NCBI GenBank assembly: GCA_910586045.1
Contig: CAJUIH010000022.1
Coordinates: 1-36,508 of the forward strand
Direction: 5' to 3'
Length of the DNA stretch: 36,508 bases
Origin: an uncultured Eubacterium sp.
Lineage (GTDB): Bacteria; Bacillota; Clostridia; Lachnospirales; Lachnospiraceae
The notes beneath the pieces were generated by a model. It was not told where the DNA came from, searched no databases, and saw only the letters and a list, made by a program, of their open reading frames with translations. Below, piece after piece: positions 7,609-14,826 of this stretch (the first letter of the stretch is position 1; each line of letters opens with the position of its first letter). The translations under genes and the position numbers were made by a program.

Positions 7609-8901
7609 TTGAAAATGGCGCGCACGCTGTTGAGTATGCTGCTGGTATTTGTCCTGTTGCTGGAACAGCCGCAGCTAAGGAAACGCAGTGTCATGGAACA
7701 ACCGTTTACTGCTTCGGATGCGTATGCTTTTATTCTAAACGATCAGCGGAATGTCAATAGTAATATTCCAGTATATGACATTATTTACAATTTAAATATG
7801 GGTGACAACCATTACCTGAATCCTGCTGTATACTATGAACAGCTTCTGCCGTTTCGGCTTATGCCCCCGCAGCGCGAAGGTTATAATTTTGCCGGCTGGT
7901 ATTTGGACAGCCGTTATAAGCATCCGATTACAGAAGTAACGGACTGCAGCGGAGGCAATCTGATCCTCTATGCGAAATGGACCAAAAAAATATCCAATTC
8001 TACAAACATCCAGATGTATTCCTATACTTCCGGCAGCCTGACCCGTATGCCGGAAAAAAAACTTGCCAATATGAATTATCGGATTCTCGAAGACCTGGAT
8101 ATTCCGTGCATGCCCTATACGAGGTATGCGGATAAAATCAGACATAAAATATACAGTGTCGACCAGTGTCCGCAGGGATTATGCGTTTCGCGGGATTATA
8201 TTATGGTTACCGCCTACAGCACCGGATGGCAGGGTTATGGGTGCCTGTATGTTTTTGACCGTAAAAGCGGGGAATACCTTGTAACGATTTCTATGAAAGC
8301 AGACAGTCACCTTGGCGGTATCGCCTTTGACGGGGAAAATATTTGGATCTGCCATACGAATACAGTGGAGCGGCTGGATTATGCGCTGATTCGGGCTATT
8401 GCTGAAAAAAAACCGCGCAGAACCGTAAATCTTCCGGACGGGCGGGAAGAATACCGGGTTTCCAATTCGCCGTCCTGTATTACTTTTTTCGGCGGAAAAC
8501 TTTGGGTTGCGACGCATACCAGATTTTTTCAGTCTGTCATGCGTACGTACCGATATGAAGACGGGCAGCTTTTGGAAAAGGAAGAGTTTGCGATTCCGGA
8601 CAAGGTGCAGGGCGTTGCATTTGACGCGGATGGACATGTATATTTGAGTACTTCGTTTGGACGTGACAAATCCTCGTATATCAAAGTATATGAATCAGCC
8701 TATGCGCTTAGCAAGGATCCGGAAGACGCGCTGGAGTTTGTAGAAATGCCGCCCTGTTCAGAGGAGATTGCGATTTTAGGAAAAGAACTGCTTATTTTAT
8801 TTGAATCCGCCGCGCAAAAATATATGGAAGGGACCGATGGAAAGGGCAGGGCAAGGGCGCCTTTAGATCATATGGTAGCAGTGCGTTTGGACTCGTTTTA
8901 G
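7609..8901 (+). CDS. Secreted protein with InlB-type repeat and propeller-like C-terminal half
   Basis: This protein has about 430 residues. The N terminus KMARTLLSMLLVFVLLLEQ looks like a signal peptide or membrane anchor. Residues near 58-125 match the Listeria–Bacteroides (InlB B-type, Flg_new) repeat: an REGYNFAGWYLD core and a YAKW ending, with the typical GW…W pattern. The remainder has recurring blocks (GLCVSRDYIMVTAY, GGIAFDGENIWICHT, GVAFDADGHVYLST) spaced like blades of a beta-propeller. I infer extracellular binding rather than enzymatic activity. The preferred start is TTG 7609, 8 nt after AGGAG; GTG 7600 overlaps that site and ATG 7615 is another option. No LPXTG anchor is seen. 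Confidence 0.7.
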   Translation: MKMARTLLSMLLVFVLLLEQPQLRKRSVMEQPFTASDAYAFILNDQRNVNSNIPVYDIIYNLNMGDNHYLNPAVYYEQLLPFRLMPPQREGYNFAGWYLDSRYKHPITEVTDCSGGNLILYAKWTKKISNSTNIQMYSYTSGSLTRMPEKKLANMNYRILEDLDIPCMPYTRYADKIRHKIYSVDQCPQGLCVSRDYIMVTAYSTGWQGYGCLYVFDRKSGEYLVTISMKADSHLGGIAFDGENIWICHTNTVERLDYALIRAIAEKKPRRTVNLPDGREEYRVSNSPSCITFFGGKLWVATHTRFFQSVMRTYRYEDGQLLEKEEFAIPDKVQGVAFDADGHVYLSTSFGRDKSSYIKVYESAYALSKDPEDALEFVEMPPCSEEIAILGKELLILFESAAQKYMEGTDGKGRARAPLDHMVAVRLDSF

Positions 8902-8956
8902 GACGTTTTATTTATGAATACGCTTGGCGGGCGTTACGCAACATTGATACATTTTA

Positions 8957-8984
8957 TTGACAAATAGGTATGATATGGTAGAAT
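8957..8984 (+). promoter_or_regulatory. Sigma-A-type promoter for leuS
   Basis: TTGACA (8957-8962), a 16-bp spacer and TAGAAT (8979-8984) lie upstream of leuS. Transcription from here would leave a leader of about 90 nt that contains the T-box-like motif at 9039. Confidence 0.65.
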
Positions 8985-9038
8985 TTAATTGGTTTCGGTT
9001 ACGCGCCGGAGCGTTTTCATAAGCAAACGGCAGCCCGG

Positions 9039-9052
9039 ATGATGGCACCGCG
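9039..9052 (+). promoter_or_regulatory. T-box-like core sequence in the leuS leader
   Basis: ATGATGGCACCGCG matches the T-box consensus AGGGTGGNACCGCG at 11 of 13 specified positions, including the whole TGGNACC tRNA-binding bulge. It sits about 30 nt before leuS, where a T-box would belong. Against it, the leader from the visible promoter is too short for a normal Stem I, and the 3' side of an antiterminator helix is not obvious. It may be a reduced or translational T-box, a remnant, or chance. Confidence 0.3.
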
Positions 9053-9082
9053 GCGCCTGATTAGCAGGAGATGGAGGAAAAA

Positions 9083-11500
9083 ATGGCAGAAGTATATAAC
9101 CACAAAGTTGTTGAGAAAAAATGGCAGAACATATGGGACGAGGAAAAGGCCTTTGCTGCGTCGGATGATTTTTCCAAACCGAAATATTATGCCCTGGTCG
9201 AATTTCCGTATCCGTCCGGACAGGGACTGCATGTAGGCCATCCAAGGCCGTATACGGCATTGGATATTGTAGCGCGCAAGCGTAGAATGCAGGGGTATAA
9301 TGTTTTGTATCCGATGGGCTGGGACGCTTTCGGCCTTCCGACGGAAAATTTCGCGATCCAAAACAAGATCCATCCGAAAATCGTAACGAAAAATAATATT
9401 GCGCGCTTTAAAGAACAACTGCATTCCCTTGGCTATTCGTTTGACTGGGACAGGGAAGTAAATACAACGGACCCGAATTATTATAAATGGACCCAGTGGA
9501 TCTTTTTAAAATTGTTTAAAGCGGGGCTGGCCTATAAAAAAGAGATGCCGATTAACTGGTGTACAAGCTGCAAGGTCGGTCTGGCAAACGAGGAAGTGGT
9601 AAACGGCGTCTGCGAACGCTGCGGTTCTCCGGTTGTACGTAAGGTTAAGAGTGAGTGGATGTTGAAAATTACCGATTACGCGCAGCAACTGCTGGACGGC
9701 TTACAGGATGTCGATTATATCGAACGCGTAAAAGTCCAGCAGAAAAATTGGATCGGAAAGTCACAGGGCGCGGAAGTGGATTTTTCCATAAAAGGGAAAG
9801 AAGACAAACTGCGGATCTATACGACCCGGTGCGATACGTTGTTCGGCGTTACTTACATGGTCGTATCGCCGGAGCATCCGATCATTGAAAAATATAAGGA
9901 AGAATTAAAAAACTGGGAAGAAATAGAAGCATACCGTGAGCAGGCCGCGCGTAAATCGGATTTTGAACGTGCGGAACTGGCAAAGGAAAAAACAGGCGTC
10001 TGCATAGACGGGCTGACCGCGGTAAATCCGGTCAATGGAAAAGAGATTCCGGTTTGGATTTCCGACTATGTTTTAATGTCGTATGGAACCGGCGCAATTA
10101 TGGCAGTCCCGGCGCATGACCAAAGGGACTGGGAATTTGCTGAAAAATTTGGGATTGAAAAAATCCAGGTTGTGACTAAAAACGGGGTAGAAGCAGATAT
10201 TTCAAAAGAAGCATTTACCGATTCCGCAATCGGAATGTTAATAAACTCTGATTTTATCAATGGACTGGATGTAAAACAAGCGCAGGAGAAAATGATTGCG
10301 TTCTTGGAAGAAAAACAGATCGGGACGGCGAAGACCAATTATAAATTAAGAGACTGGGTCTTTTCGCGCCAGCGTTACTGGGGAGAACCGATTCCGATTG
10401 TTTTCTGCGAAAAGTGCGGGTTTGTTCCGATTGACGAAAAAGAACTGCCGCTGGAGCTTCCGGAAGTGGACAGCTATATGCCGACCGATAACGGCGAATC
10501 GCCGCTTGCCGCGATGACAGACTGGGTTCATACGACCTGCCCATGCTGCGGCGGACCGGCGAAGCGGGAAACGGATACGATGCCGCAGTGGGCCGGTTCT
10601 TCCTGGTATTTCCTGCGCTATACGGATCCGAACAATCAAGAAGCACTTGCCAGCAAAGAAGCGCTGGATTACTGGATGCCGGTAGACTGGTACAACGGCG
10701 GTATGGAGCATACGACGCTGCATCTGTTGTATTCCCGGTTTTGGCACAAGTTTTTGTATGACCAAAAACAGGTGCCGTGTCCAGAGCCATACCAGAAACG
10801 GACTTCCCATGGCATGATCCTTGGCGAAAACGGGGAGAAAATGTCAAAATCCAGGGGAAATGTGGTAAATCCGGATGATATTGTCAGAGATTACGGCGCG
10901 GATACCCTGCGTACGTATGAAATGTTTATCGGCGCATTTGACCTTTCGGCGGCCTGGTCGGAAGACGGTGTAAAAGGATGCCGCAGATTTTTGGACCGGA
11001 TCTGGAAGCTCCAGGATCTGGTCACCGAAGAGAGCGGGTATTCCAAAGACCTTGCGACCAAAATGCACCAGACGATCAAAAAAGTATCCAATGATTTTGA
11101 AAACCTGAAATACAATACGGCGATTGCGGCCATGATGGCGCTGATTAATGAGTTTTATAAAAAAGGCAGCGTGACGAGAGACGAGTACCGCACGCTTTTG
11201 ATCCTGCTGAATCCGGTCGCACCGCATATCACGGAAGAAATATGGGAGAAAACCGGATTCGAGGGCCGCATTTACCAGATGCAGTGGCCGTCTTTCGACG
11301 AATCCATGACCGTGGAAGCGCTTGTAGAAATTGCGGTGCAGATCAACGGCAAAGTAAAGGCGACGATCCAAATCGCAAAAGACGCGGCAAAAGATGACGC
11401 GATTGCTAAGGCAAAAGAAGCAGTGGCGGATAAACTGACCGGGACGCTTGTAAAAGAAATCTATGTTCCAGGCAGGATCGTAAATCTGGTTCAGAAATAG
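9083..11500 (+). CDS. leuS: Leucyl-tRNA synthetase
   Basis: This class I aminoacyl-tRNA synthetase attaches leucine to tRNA-Leu. The 805-residue length is typical of bacterial LeuRS. The HIGH motif is HVGH at residues 50-53, followed by MGWDAFGLPTENFA. The KMSKS motif is at 586-590 (GEKMSKSRGN). A zinc-ribbon pair (CTSC…CERC) and a second CPCC cluster are present, and the CP1 editing domain carries TTRCDTLFG (commonly TTRPDTLFG). The ATG at 9083 lies 5-6 nt after GGAGG. The upstream in-frame ATG at 9071 lies on the ribosome site and is rejected. The gene is probably transcribed from the 8957 promoter. Confidence 0.97.
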   Translation: MAEVYNHKVVEKKWQNIWDEEKAFAASDDFSKPKYYALVEFPYPSGQGLHVGHPRPYTALDIVARKRRMQGYNVLYPMGWDAFGLPTENFAIQNKIHPKIVTKNNIARFKEQLHSLGYSFDWDREVNTTDPNYYKWTQWIFLKLFKAGLAYKKEMPINWCTSCKVGLANEEVVNGVCERCGSPVVRKVKSEWMLKITDYAQQLLDGLQDVDYIERVKVQQKNWIGKSQGAEVDFSIKGKEDKLRIYTTRCDTLFGVTYMVVSPEHPIIEKYKEELKNWEEIEAYREQAARKSDFERAELAKEKTGVCIDGLTAVNPVNGKEIPVWISDYVLMSYGTGAIMAVPAHDQRDWEFAEKFGIEKIQVVTKNGVEADISKEAFTDSAIGMLINSDFINGLDVKQAQEKMIAFLEEKQIGTAKTNYKLRDWVFSRQRYWGEPIPIVFCEKCGFVPIDEKELPLELPEVDSYMPTDNGESPLAAMTDWVHTTCPCCGGPAKRETDTMPQWAGSSWYFLRYTDPNNQEALASKEALDYWMPVDWYNGGMEHTTLHLLYSRFWHKFLYDQKQVPCPEPYQKRTSHGMILGENGEKMSKSRGNVVNPDDIVRDYGADTLRTYEMFIGAFDLSAAWSEDGVKGCRRFLDRIWKLQDLVTEESGYSKDLATKMHQTIKKVSNDFENLKYNTAIAAMMALINEFYKKGSVTRDEYRTLLILLNPVAPHITEEIWEKTGFEGRIYQMQWPSFDESMTVEALVEIAVQINGKVKATIQIAKDAAKDDAIAKAKEAVADKLTGTLVKEIYVPGRIVNLVQK

Positions 11501-11539
11501 AATGCCGTTACGGCAACGGACCGAAAGGAGAGGTACCAA

Positions 11540-13345
11540 ATGGATCATAAGACAAGCAATTTCAGCAAACAGGGCGGTAGAAAATGCCGGGCTGCAAAGC
11601 AGCTTGCTGTATTATCAGCGGCTGTTCTGGTTGCGTTGTCCGCAAATATGCCTGCTGCCGTAAACGTACGGGCAGCAGAAACATCCGCGCAGTCTGCGGA
11701 TGCCAAAAAGCGTGCGCAAGTAAGCCTAAACTACGACACCTATACGATGGTGCCCGGGAAGCACGTTACCCTTGCGGCATCCTATCTTGGGAAAACACTG
11801 GGCGCCCATCAGGTAACTTTTAAAAGCAGCAAACCGCAGGTCGCGGTTGTGAACGACCGCGGAAAGGTTACGGCATTGAAAAAAGGGTCTTCCAAAATTA
11901 CCGTTACTTTTACCGCGACAGGCAAAAAGGCGTACTGTAAAATATCGGTTGTCACGCAGTTAAATAAGAATGCGGAAGATGAGGAAGCATTAGCGGCACT
12001 GGTCGCGCAGCTACAGGAAGCAGGCGCCAATGGGGTCAGCGGATATTCGGACGACACCACGCAGTATGGTTGGAGCGACGTAGGGCAGGAGCGCAGGCTG
12101 ACGCGGATCCGCTGGCGCAATTTGTCACTTAAAGGCAGTTTGTCCTTTGCGTCTTTGCCGCAGCTTACATCCATCGACTGCGGCGGCAATCGGCTGACGA
12201 GTCTGGATCTTAGTCAAAACGCGGCGTTAAAGGTACTCTGCTGCGACGCGAACCAGTTATCCGCACTGGACCTTAGTGGAAATGCGGCGTTAGAAAAATT
12301 GGACTGCGGCAAAAACCGCATAAAGCAACTGGATTTAACCAAAAATCCGGCATTAACCGTTTTGGAATGCGACGCCAACCAATTGGCCAGTCTGACAGTC
12401 AGTAAAAATAAGAAACTGGTACAGATCAACTGCAGCGCGAACCCGCTAAAGAGTCTTTATGTCAAAGGGAATACAAAGCTGCGCAGCCTGCGGTGTACCT
12501 CGGACGAACTGACAAAGCTGACGGTAACCGGCGCAAAGTCGCTACAGGAGTTAAACTGTTCCTATAATAAGTTAAAAAGCCTGGATGTCAGCGGAAATCC
12601 CGCATTGACCGACTTAAACTGTTCCGAAAACGAGCTGGCCAGCCTTCTGACAGGAGGCGCGTCTGCCCTGCAGCATTTGGACTGTTATAAAAACAAACTA
12701 ACCGAGCTGGACCTGCAGAAAAATAAGTCCTTAAAGACATTAAACTGCCCGAATAACCGGTTAAGCAGCCTGAATATTAGGAAGAATACGGAACTGGAAA
12801 GTTTGGATTGTTCGAATAATCAATTGACGGGGCTGGATGTAAGCGCAAATACGGTATTGGATTACGTAAACTGCAGCGCGAATCAGTTAACGAGTTTGGA
12901 AGTCAGCGCCAATACAGCGCTTACCAGTTTAACATGCGCTTCAAACCAGATGACGGAGCTGGATGTTTCGTCAAATGTCCGGTTAAAAGAGTTAGACTGC
13001 GGCAAAAACAAGCTGCAGATGCTATATACGGGCGCCAATCCGGAATTGACGGTTCTGCACTGTTCGGTCAACGCACTGGAGCAGCTTAATGTAAGCGGAA
13101 ATCCGGCCCTGGAAGTTTTAGAGTGCGCGTCCAATGCACTGAGCGAATTAAACATTACTATGAATCCGGCGCTGCAGACGCTGAACTGTTCGGAAAATCA
13201 ATTGACCGGATTGGATCTGCTTAGTAATTTTGAGTTAAGGATCCTGATCTGCAAGGCGAATCCTCTGACGCAGCTTGATGTAAGCGTGAATCAAAAACTG
13301 GGGAGCTTGTATTGTGACGGAATGGTAACGGTTACAGGGAAATAG
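11540..13345 (+). CDS. Secreted leucine-rich-repeat protein with cysteine ladder (InlJ-like)
   Basis: This 601-residue secreted protein has a signal peptide (basic start, hydrophobic 21-41, likely cleavage after Ala45/46). Next is a Big_2/bacterial Ig-like domain (about 58-137, with VTFKSSKPQVAVVNDRGKV). The rest is an LRR solenoid of 21-residue repeats of type LxxLxCxxNxLTxLDVSxNx. The repeat cysteine recurs from about residue 214 to 592 at exactly 21-residue steps, giving 19 cysteines with no slip. This is the pattern of the Listeria internalin J cysteine ladder. No LPXTG or other anchor follows the last repeat. The ATG follows AAAGGAGAGGTACCAA. It begins 39 bp after leuS and may be read through from it. 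Binding partner unknown. Confidence 0.85.
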   Translation: MDHKTSNFSKQGGRKCRAAKQLAVLSAAVLVALSANMPAAVNVRAAETSAQSADAKKRAQVSLNYDTYTMVPGKHVTLAASYLGKTLGAHQVTFKSSKPQVAVVNDRGKVTALKKGSSKITVTFTATGKKAYCKISVVTQLNKNAEDEEALAALVAQLQEAGANGVSGYSDDTTQYGWSDVGQERRLTRIRWRNLSLKGSLSFASLPQLTSIDCGGNRLTSLDLSQNAALKVLCCDANQLSALDLSGNAALEKLDCGKNRIKQLDLTKNPALTVLECDANQLASLTVSKNKKLVQINCSANPLKSLYVKGNTKLRSLRCTSDELTKLTVTGAKSLQELNCSYNKLKSLDVSGNPALTDLNCSENELASLLTGGASALQHLDCYKNKLTELDLQKNKSLKTLNCPNNRLSSLNIRKNTELESLDCSNNQLTGLDVSANTVLDYVNCSANQLTSLEVSANTALTSLTCASNQMTELDVSSNVRLKELDCGKNKLQMLYTGANPELTVLHCSVNALEQLNVSGNPALEVLECASNALSELNITMNPALQTLNCSENQLTGLDLLSNFELRILICKANPLTQLDVSVNQKLGSLYCDGMVTVTGK

Positions 13346-13380
13346 AGGCAGTCTTGTTCGCATGTTATACGAAAATCAAT

Positions 13381-13440
13381 ACGGGTATTTTTCGGCCGCC
13401 CGAAATGGGCTTCGGCTCATGCGGCCCAAAAATACCGCGT
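13381..13440. terminator. Bidirectional terminator between convergent genes
   Basis: GGTATTTTT and AAAAATACC arms enclose GGCCGC/GCGGCC (one mismatch between the arms). Inside is a small CCGAA/TTCGG hairpin (13400-13415). The T-runs on both strands suit termination of the LRR gene and of the minus-strand gene at 13498. Confidence 0.7.
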
Positions 13441-13497
13441 ATTTATAAAACCTTTGTAAATGTACAAAAAATCCGGCGCATGGCATTTTGCGGATCT

Positions 13498-13776
13498 TTA
13501 TTTTTTCATACGCTTCATCATCTGGATCATACTGCGGGCTTTTTTTCCTTCTTCCGGAGATAAGTTTTGCAATAGGACTTCCAGCATCATATCCCGTTCG
13601 GATTCGCTGAACGATACCCCCTGCTTTTGCGCGGAATTGGAAACGGACATTAAAGCCGCCATCATATCTTTGGCGTTTCCGCCTGCCTGCCTGGCTGACA
13701 TCGCTTTTAAAAAGGCTAGTTTTTCGGGCGATATGCCGTTTGTATTCTGCGCGTTAAACACGTCGTCAAAATTCAT
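13498..13776 (-). CDS. Small helical conserved-type protein, function unknown
   Basis: This 92-residue protein is hydrophilic, predicted mostly helical and Met-rich near the end (ARSMIQMMKRMKK). It has no signal peptide or membrane segment. Its tail (MLEVLLQNLSPEEGKKARSM) resembles a stretch of the neighbour at 13857 (ILKTALPYMNGPRQKEILTL), so the two may be distant relatives or interact. The ATG at 13776 follows GGAGG by 8 nt. It lies 80 bp downstream of its neighbour on the same strand, so an operon is likely. I do not recognise a named family. Confidence 0.65.
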   Translation of the reverse strand: MNFDDVFNAQNTNGISPEKLAFLKAMSARQAGGNAKDMMAALMSVSNSAQKQGVSFSESERDMMLEVLLQNLSPEEGKKARSMIQMMKRMKK

Positions 13777-13856
13777 GATTCGTCCTCCGTTTCTTTGTTA
13801 TAGTCATAGCATATGGCGCATCTATGTACAATGTGCACGGCTTTCACCCGCGCTTT

Positions 13857-14186
13857 TTAGGAAAACATCGTCTCATAGGTGGAAAACATCGAAAACATAT
13901 TTACCATCAGGTCGATTTGTTCCTGTTCGCGGTCACTGCAGAATTTCCGGATATCATTGAGCATATTCAGTGTATTTTCCATTGGATTATCCGAAGAGCA
14001 TATGGACAGCGAGGTATCGTCGCTGTTAATTAGTTCGATCGATCGGCGCAGTTCCATTGATTTAATCAGAGTCAGGATTTCTTTTTGGCGCGGGCCGTTC
14101 ATATAAGGGAGGGCCGTTTTTAAGATCTGCAGGTTTTTGCTTTGTATTTTTTCATCAAATGCGGTTGGTATATAATTGTTGTCCAT
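13857..14186 (-). CDS. Small helical conserved-type protein, function unknown
   Basis: This protein has 109 residues and is probably cytosolic and helical. The middle segment reads ILKTALPYMNGPRQKEILTL, followed by a polar linker (NSDDTSLSICSSDNPME) and a second helical stretch ending in MVNMFSMFSTYETMF. It reads like a class of short Clostridia hypothetical proteins with an 'I..ALPY[ML]…Q…' helix, but I cannot assign a role. The ATG at 14186 follows AAAAAAGGAATTTTT. It is first of the two-gene minus-strand pair; no convincing promoter was located upstream. Confidence 0.65.
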   Translation of the reverse strand: MDNNYIPTAFDEKIQSKNLQILKTALPYMNGPRQKEILTLIKSMELRRSIELINSDDTSLSICSSDNPMENTLNMLNDIRKFCSDREQEQIDLMVNMFSMFSTYETMFS

Positions 14187-14252
14187 AAAAATTCCTTTTT
14201 TATTTACTATATGTGAGTAGGACAGCGGTTATGACACCTTTTTTCTTTCTTT

Positions 14253-14261
14253 TGCTATAAT
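14253..14261 (+). promoter_or_regulatory. Extended -10 promoter for the 48-residue protein
   Basis: TGCTATAAT (TG at 14253, TATAAT at 14256-14261) is an extended -10 element. The -35 region is poor (ATGACA at a 19-bp spacing). Predicted start of transcription is about 40 nt before the ATG at 14307. Confidence 0.5.
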
Positions 14262-14306
14262 AAACTAAGAAACAAAAAATAGCAGATAGAAAGATGATAG
14301 AAAATA

Positions 14307-14453
14307 ATGGGAAAATTAGTCATAGATGGCAATAAAGTATATACCGTAGACGAAGCATGTATGCGCAGAAAAAACCTCACACTGGAACAAATCCGCAGAC
14401 AGGAGATGGGAGCGCCGCGGGAGCGGGAAAACAGGCAGCACCAGCAAAGATAA
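14307..14453 (+). CDS. Small 48-residue basic protein, function unknown
   Basis: ATG at 14307 opens a 48-residue frame starting MGKLVIDGNKVYTVDEACMRR. It ends in a strongly charged, Arg/Gln-rich tail (PRERENRQHQQR) with a TAA at 14451. It has a good promoter upstream, but its ribosome site is weak (AGAAAG about 14 nt before the ATG, or AGAAAATA adjacent). The N-terminal half reads as a compact beta-strand/turn unit and recalls short Lachnospiraceae proteins with a 'GKLVIDGN.VY.IDE' start, from memory and not searched. The palindromic repeat B begins 35 bp after its stop. Confidence 0.5.
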   Translation: MGKLVIDGNKVYTVDEACMRRKNLTLEQIRRQEMGAPRERENRQHQQR

Positions 14454-14488
14454 AGGCCGTATGCCGGCGTATCCTTGCGCCGGAAGAA

Positions 14489-14660
14489 TGTAACAGTTTA
14501 TGTAAAGCGTTACATTTTTGCACACCGGACGCTGGGAGAGACGGTTTGCCCGGCTTGCTGGCGGCCCTCCAGAATGGTAAGAATCTCTAAGTATTCTGGA
14601 GCCGGAGCCACAAGCCAGGCCTGCGTTCCTTATCCGGCGTCCCCGCAGCCAAAACGTAAC
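14489..14660 (-). repeat. Dispersed palindromic repeat, copy B (complete)
   Basis: This is the most complete copy, in the opposite orientation to A, C, D and E. It is bounded by TGTAAC (14489) with GTTACA (14509-14514, 14-nt loop) on one side and CCAAAACGTAAC (14649-14660) on the other. The two halves are imperfect inverted repeats over roughly 60 bp and meet at a small hairpin (CCAGAAT … ATTCTGG, about 14569-14599), so the whole unit can fold into one long stem. There is no open reading frame of note and no transposase. It lies between the 48-residue gene and the APC transporter promoter. Confidence 0.75.
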
Positions 14661-14712
14661 ACCTGATCTGTTAAAGAAGAATTTGCCAAATACTGTTTTC
14701 TCTAATTTCAGC

Positions 14713-14742
14713 TTGCGAATCCCGTCTGTCCTATGGTATATT
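14713..14742 (+). promoter_or_regulatory. Sigma-A-type promoter for the APC transporter
   Basis: TTGCGA (14713-14718), an 18-bp spacer and TATATT (14737-14742) precede the transporter start by about 85 bp, just beyond repeat B. Confidence 0.5.
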
Positions 14743-14826
14743 TGATTGTGTAACGTTTACATTTAAACAGGTCGTTTGCATCTGTTTGAATCTGTAAACA
14801 ACAAATATTCTATTGGAGGAAATATA

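Noticed and set aside
10257..10847. 196-codon minus-strand frame inside leuS
   Set aside because: It lies wholly within an unambiguous leuS and its composition (many Arg, Ser, Pro) is typical of antisense frames.
11502..11515. Short palindrome TGCCGTTACGGCA after leuS
   Set aside because: It is too small and lacks a T-run; not supportable as a terminator.
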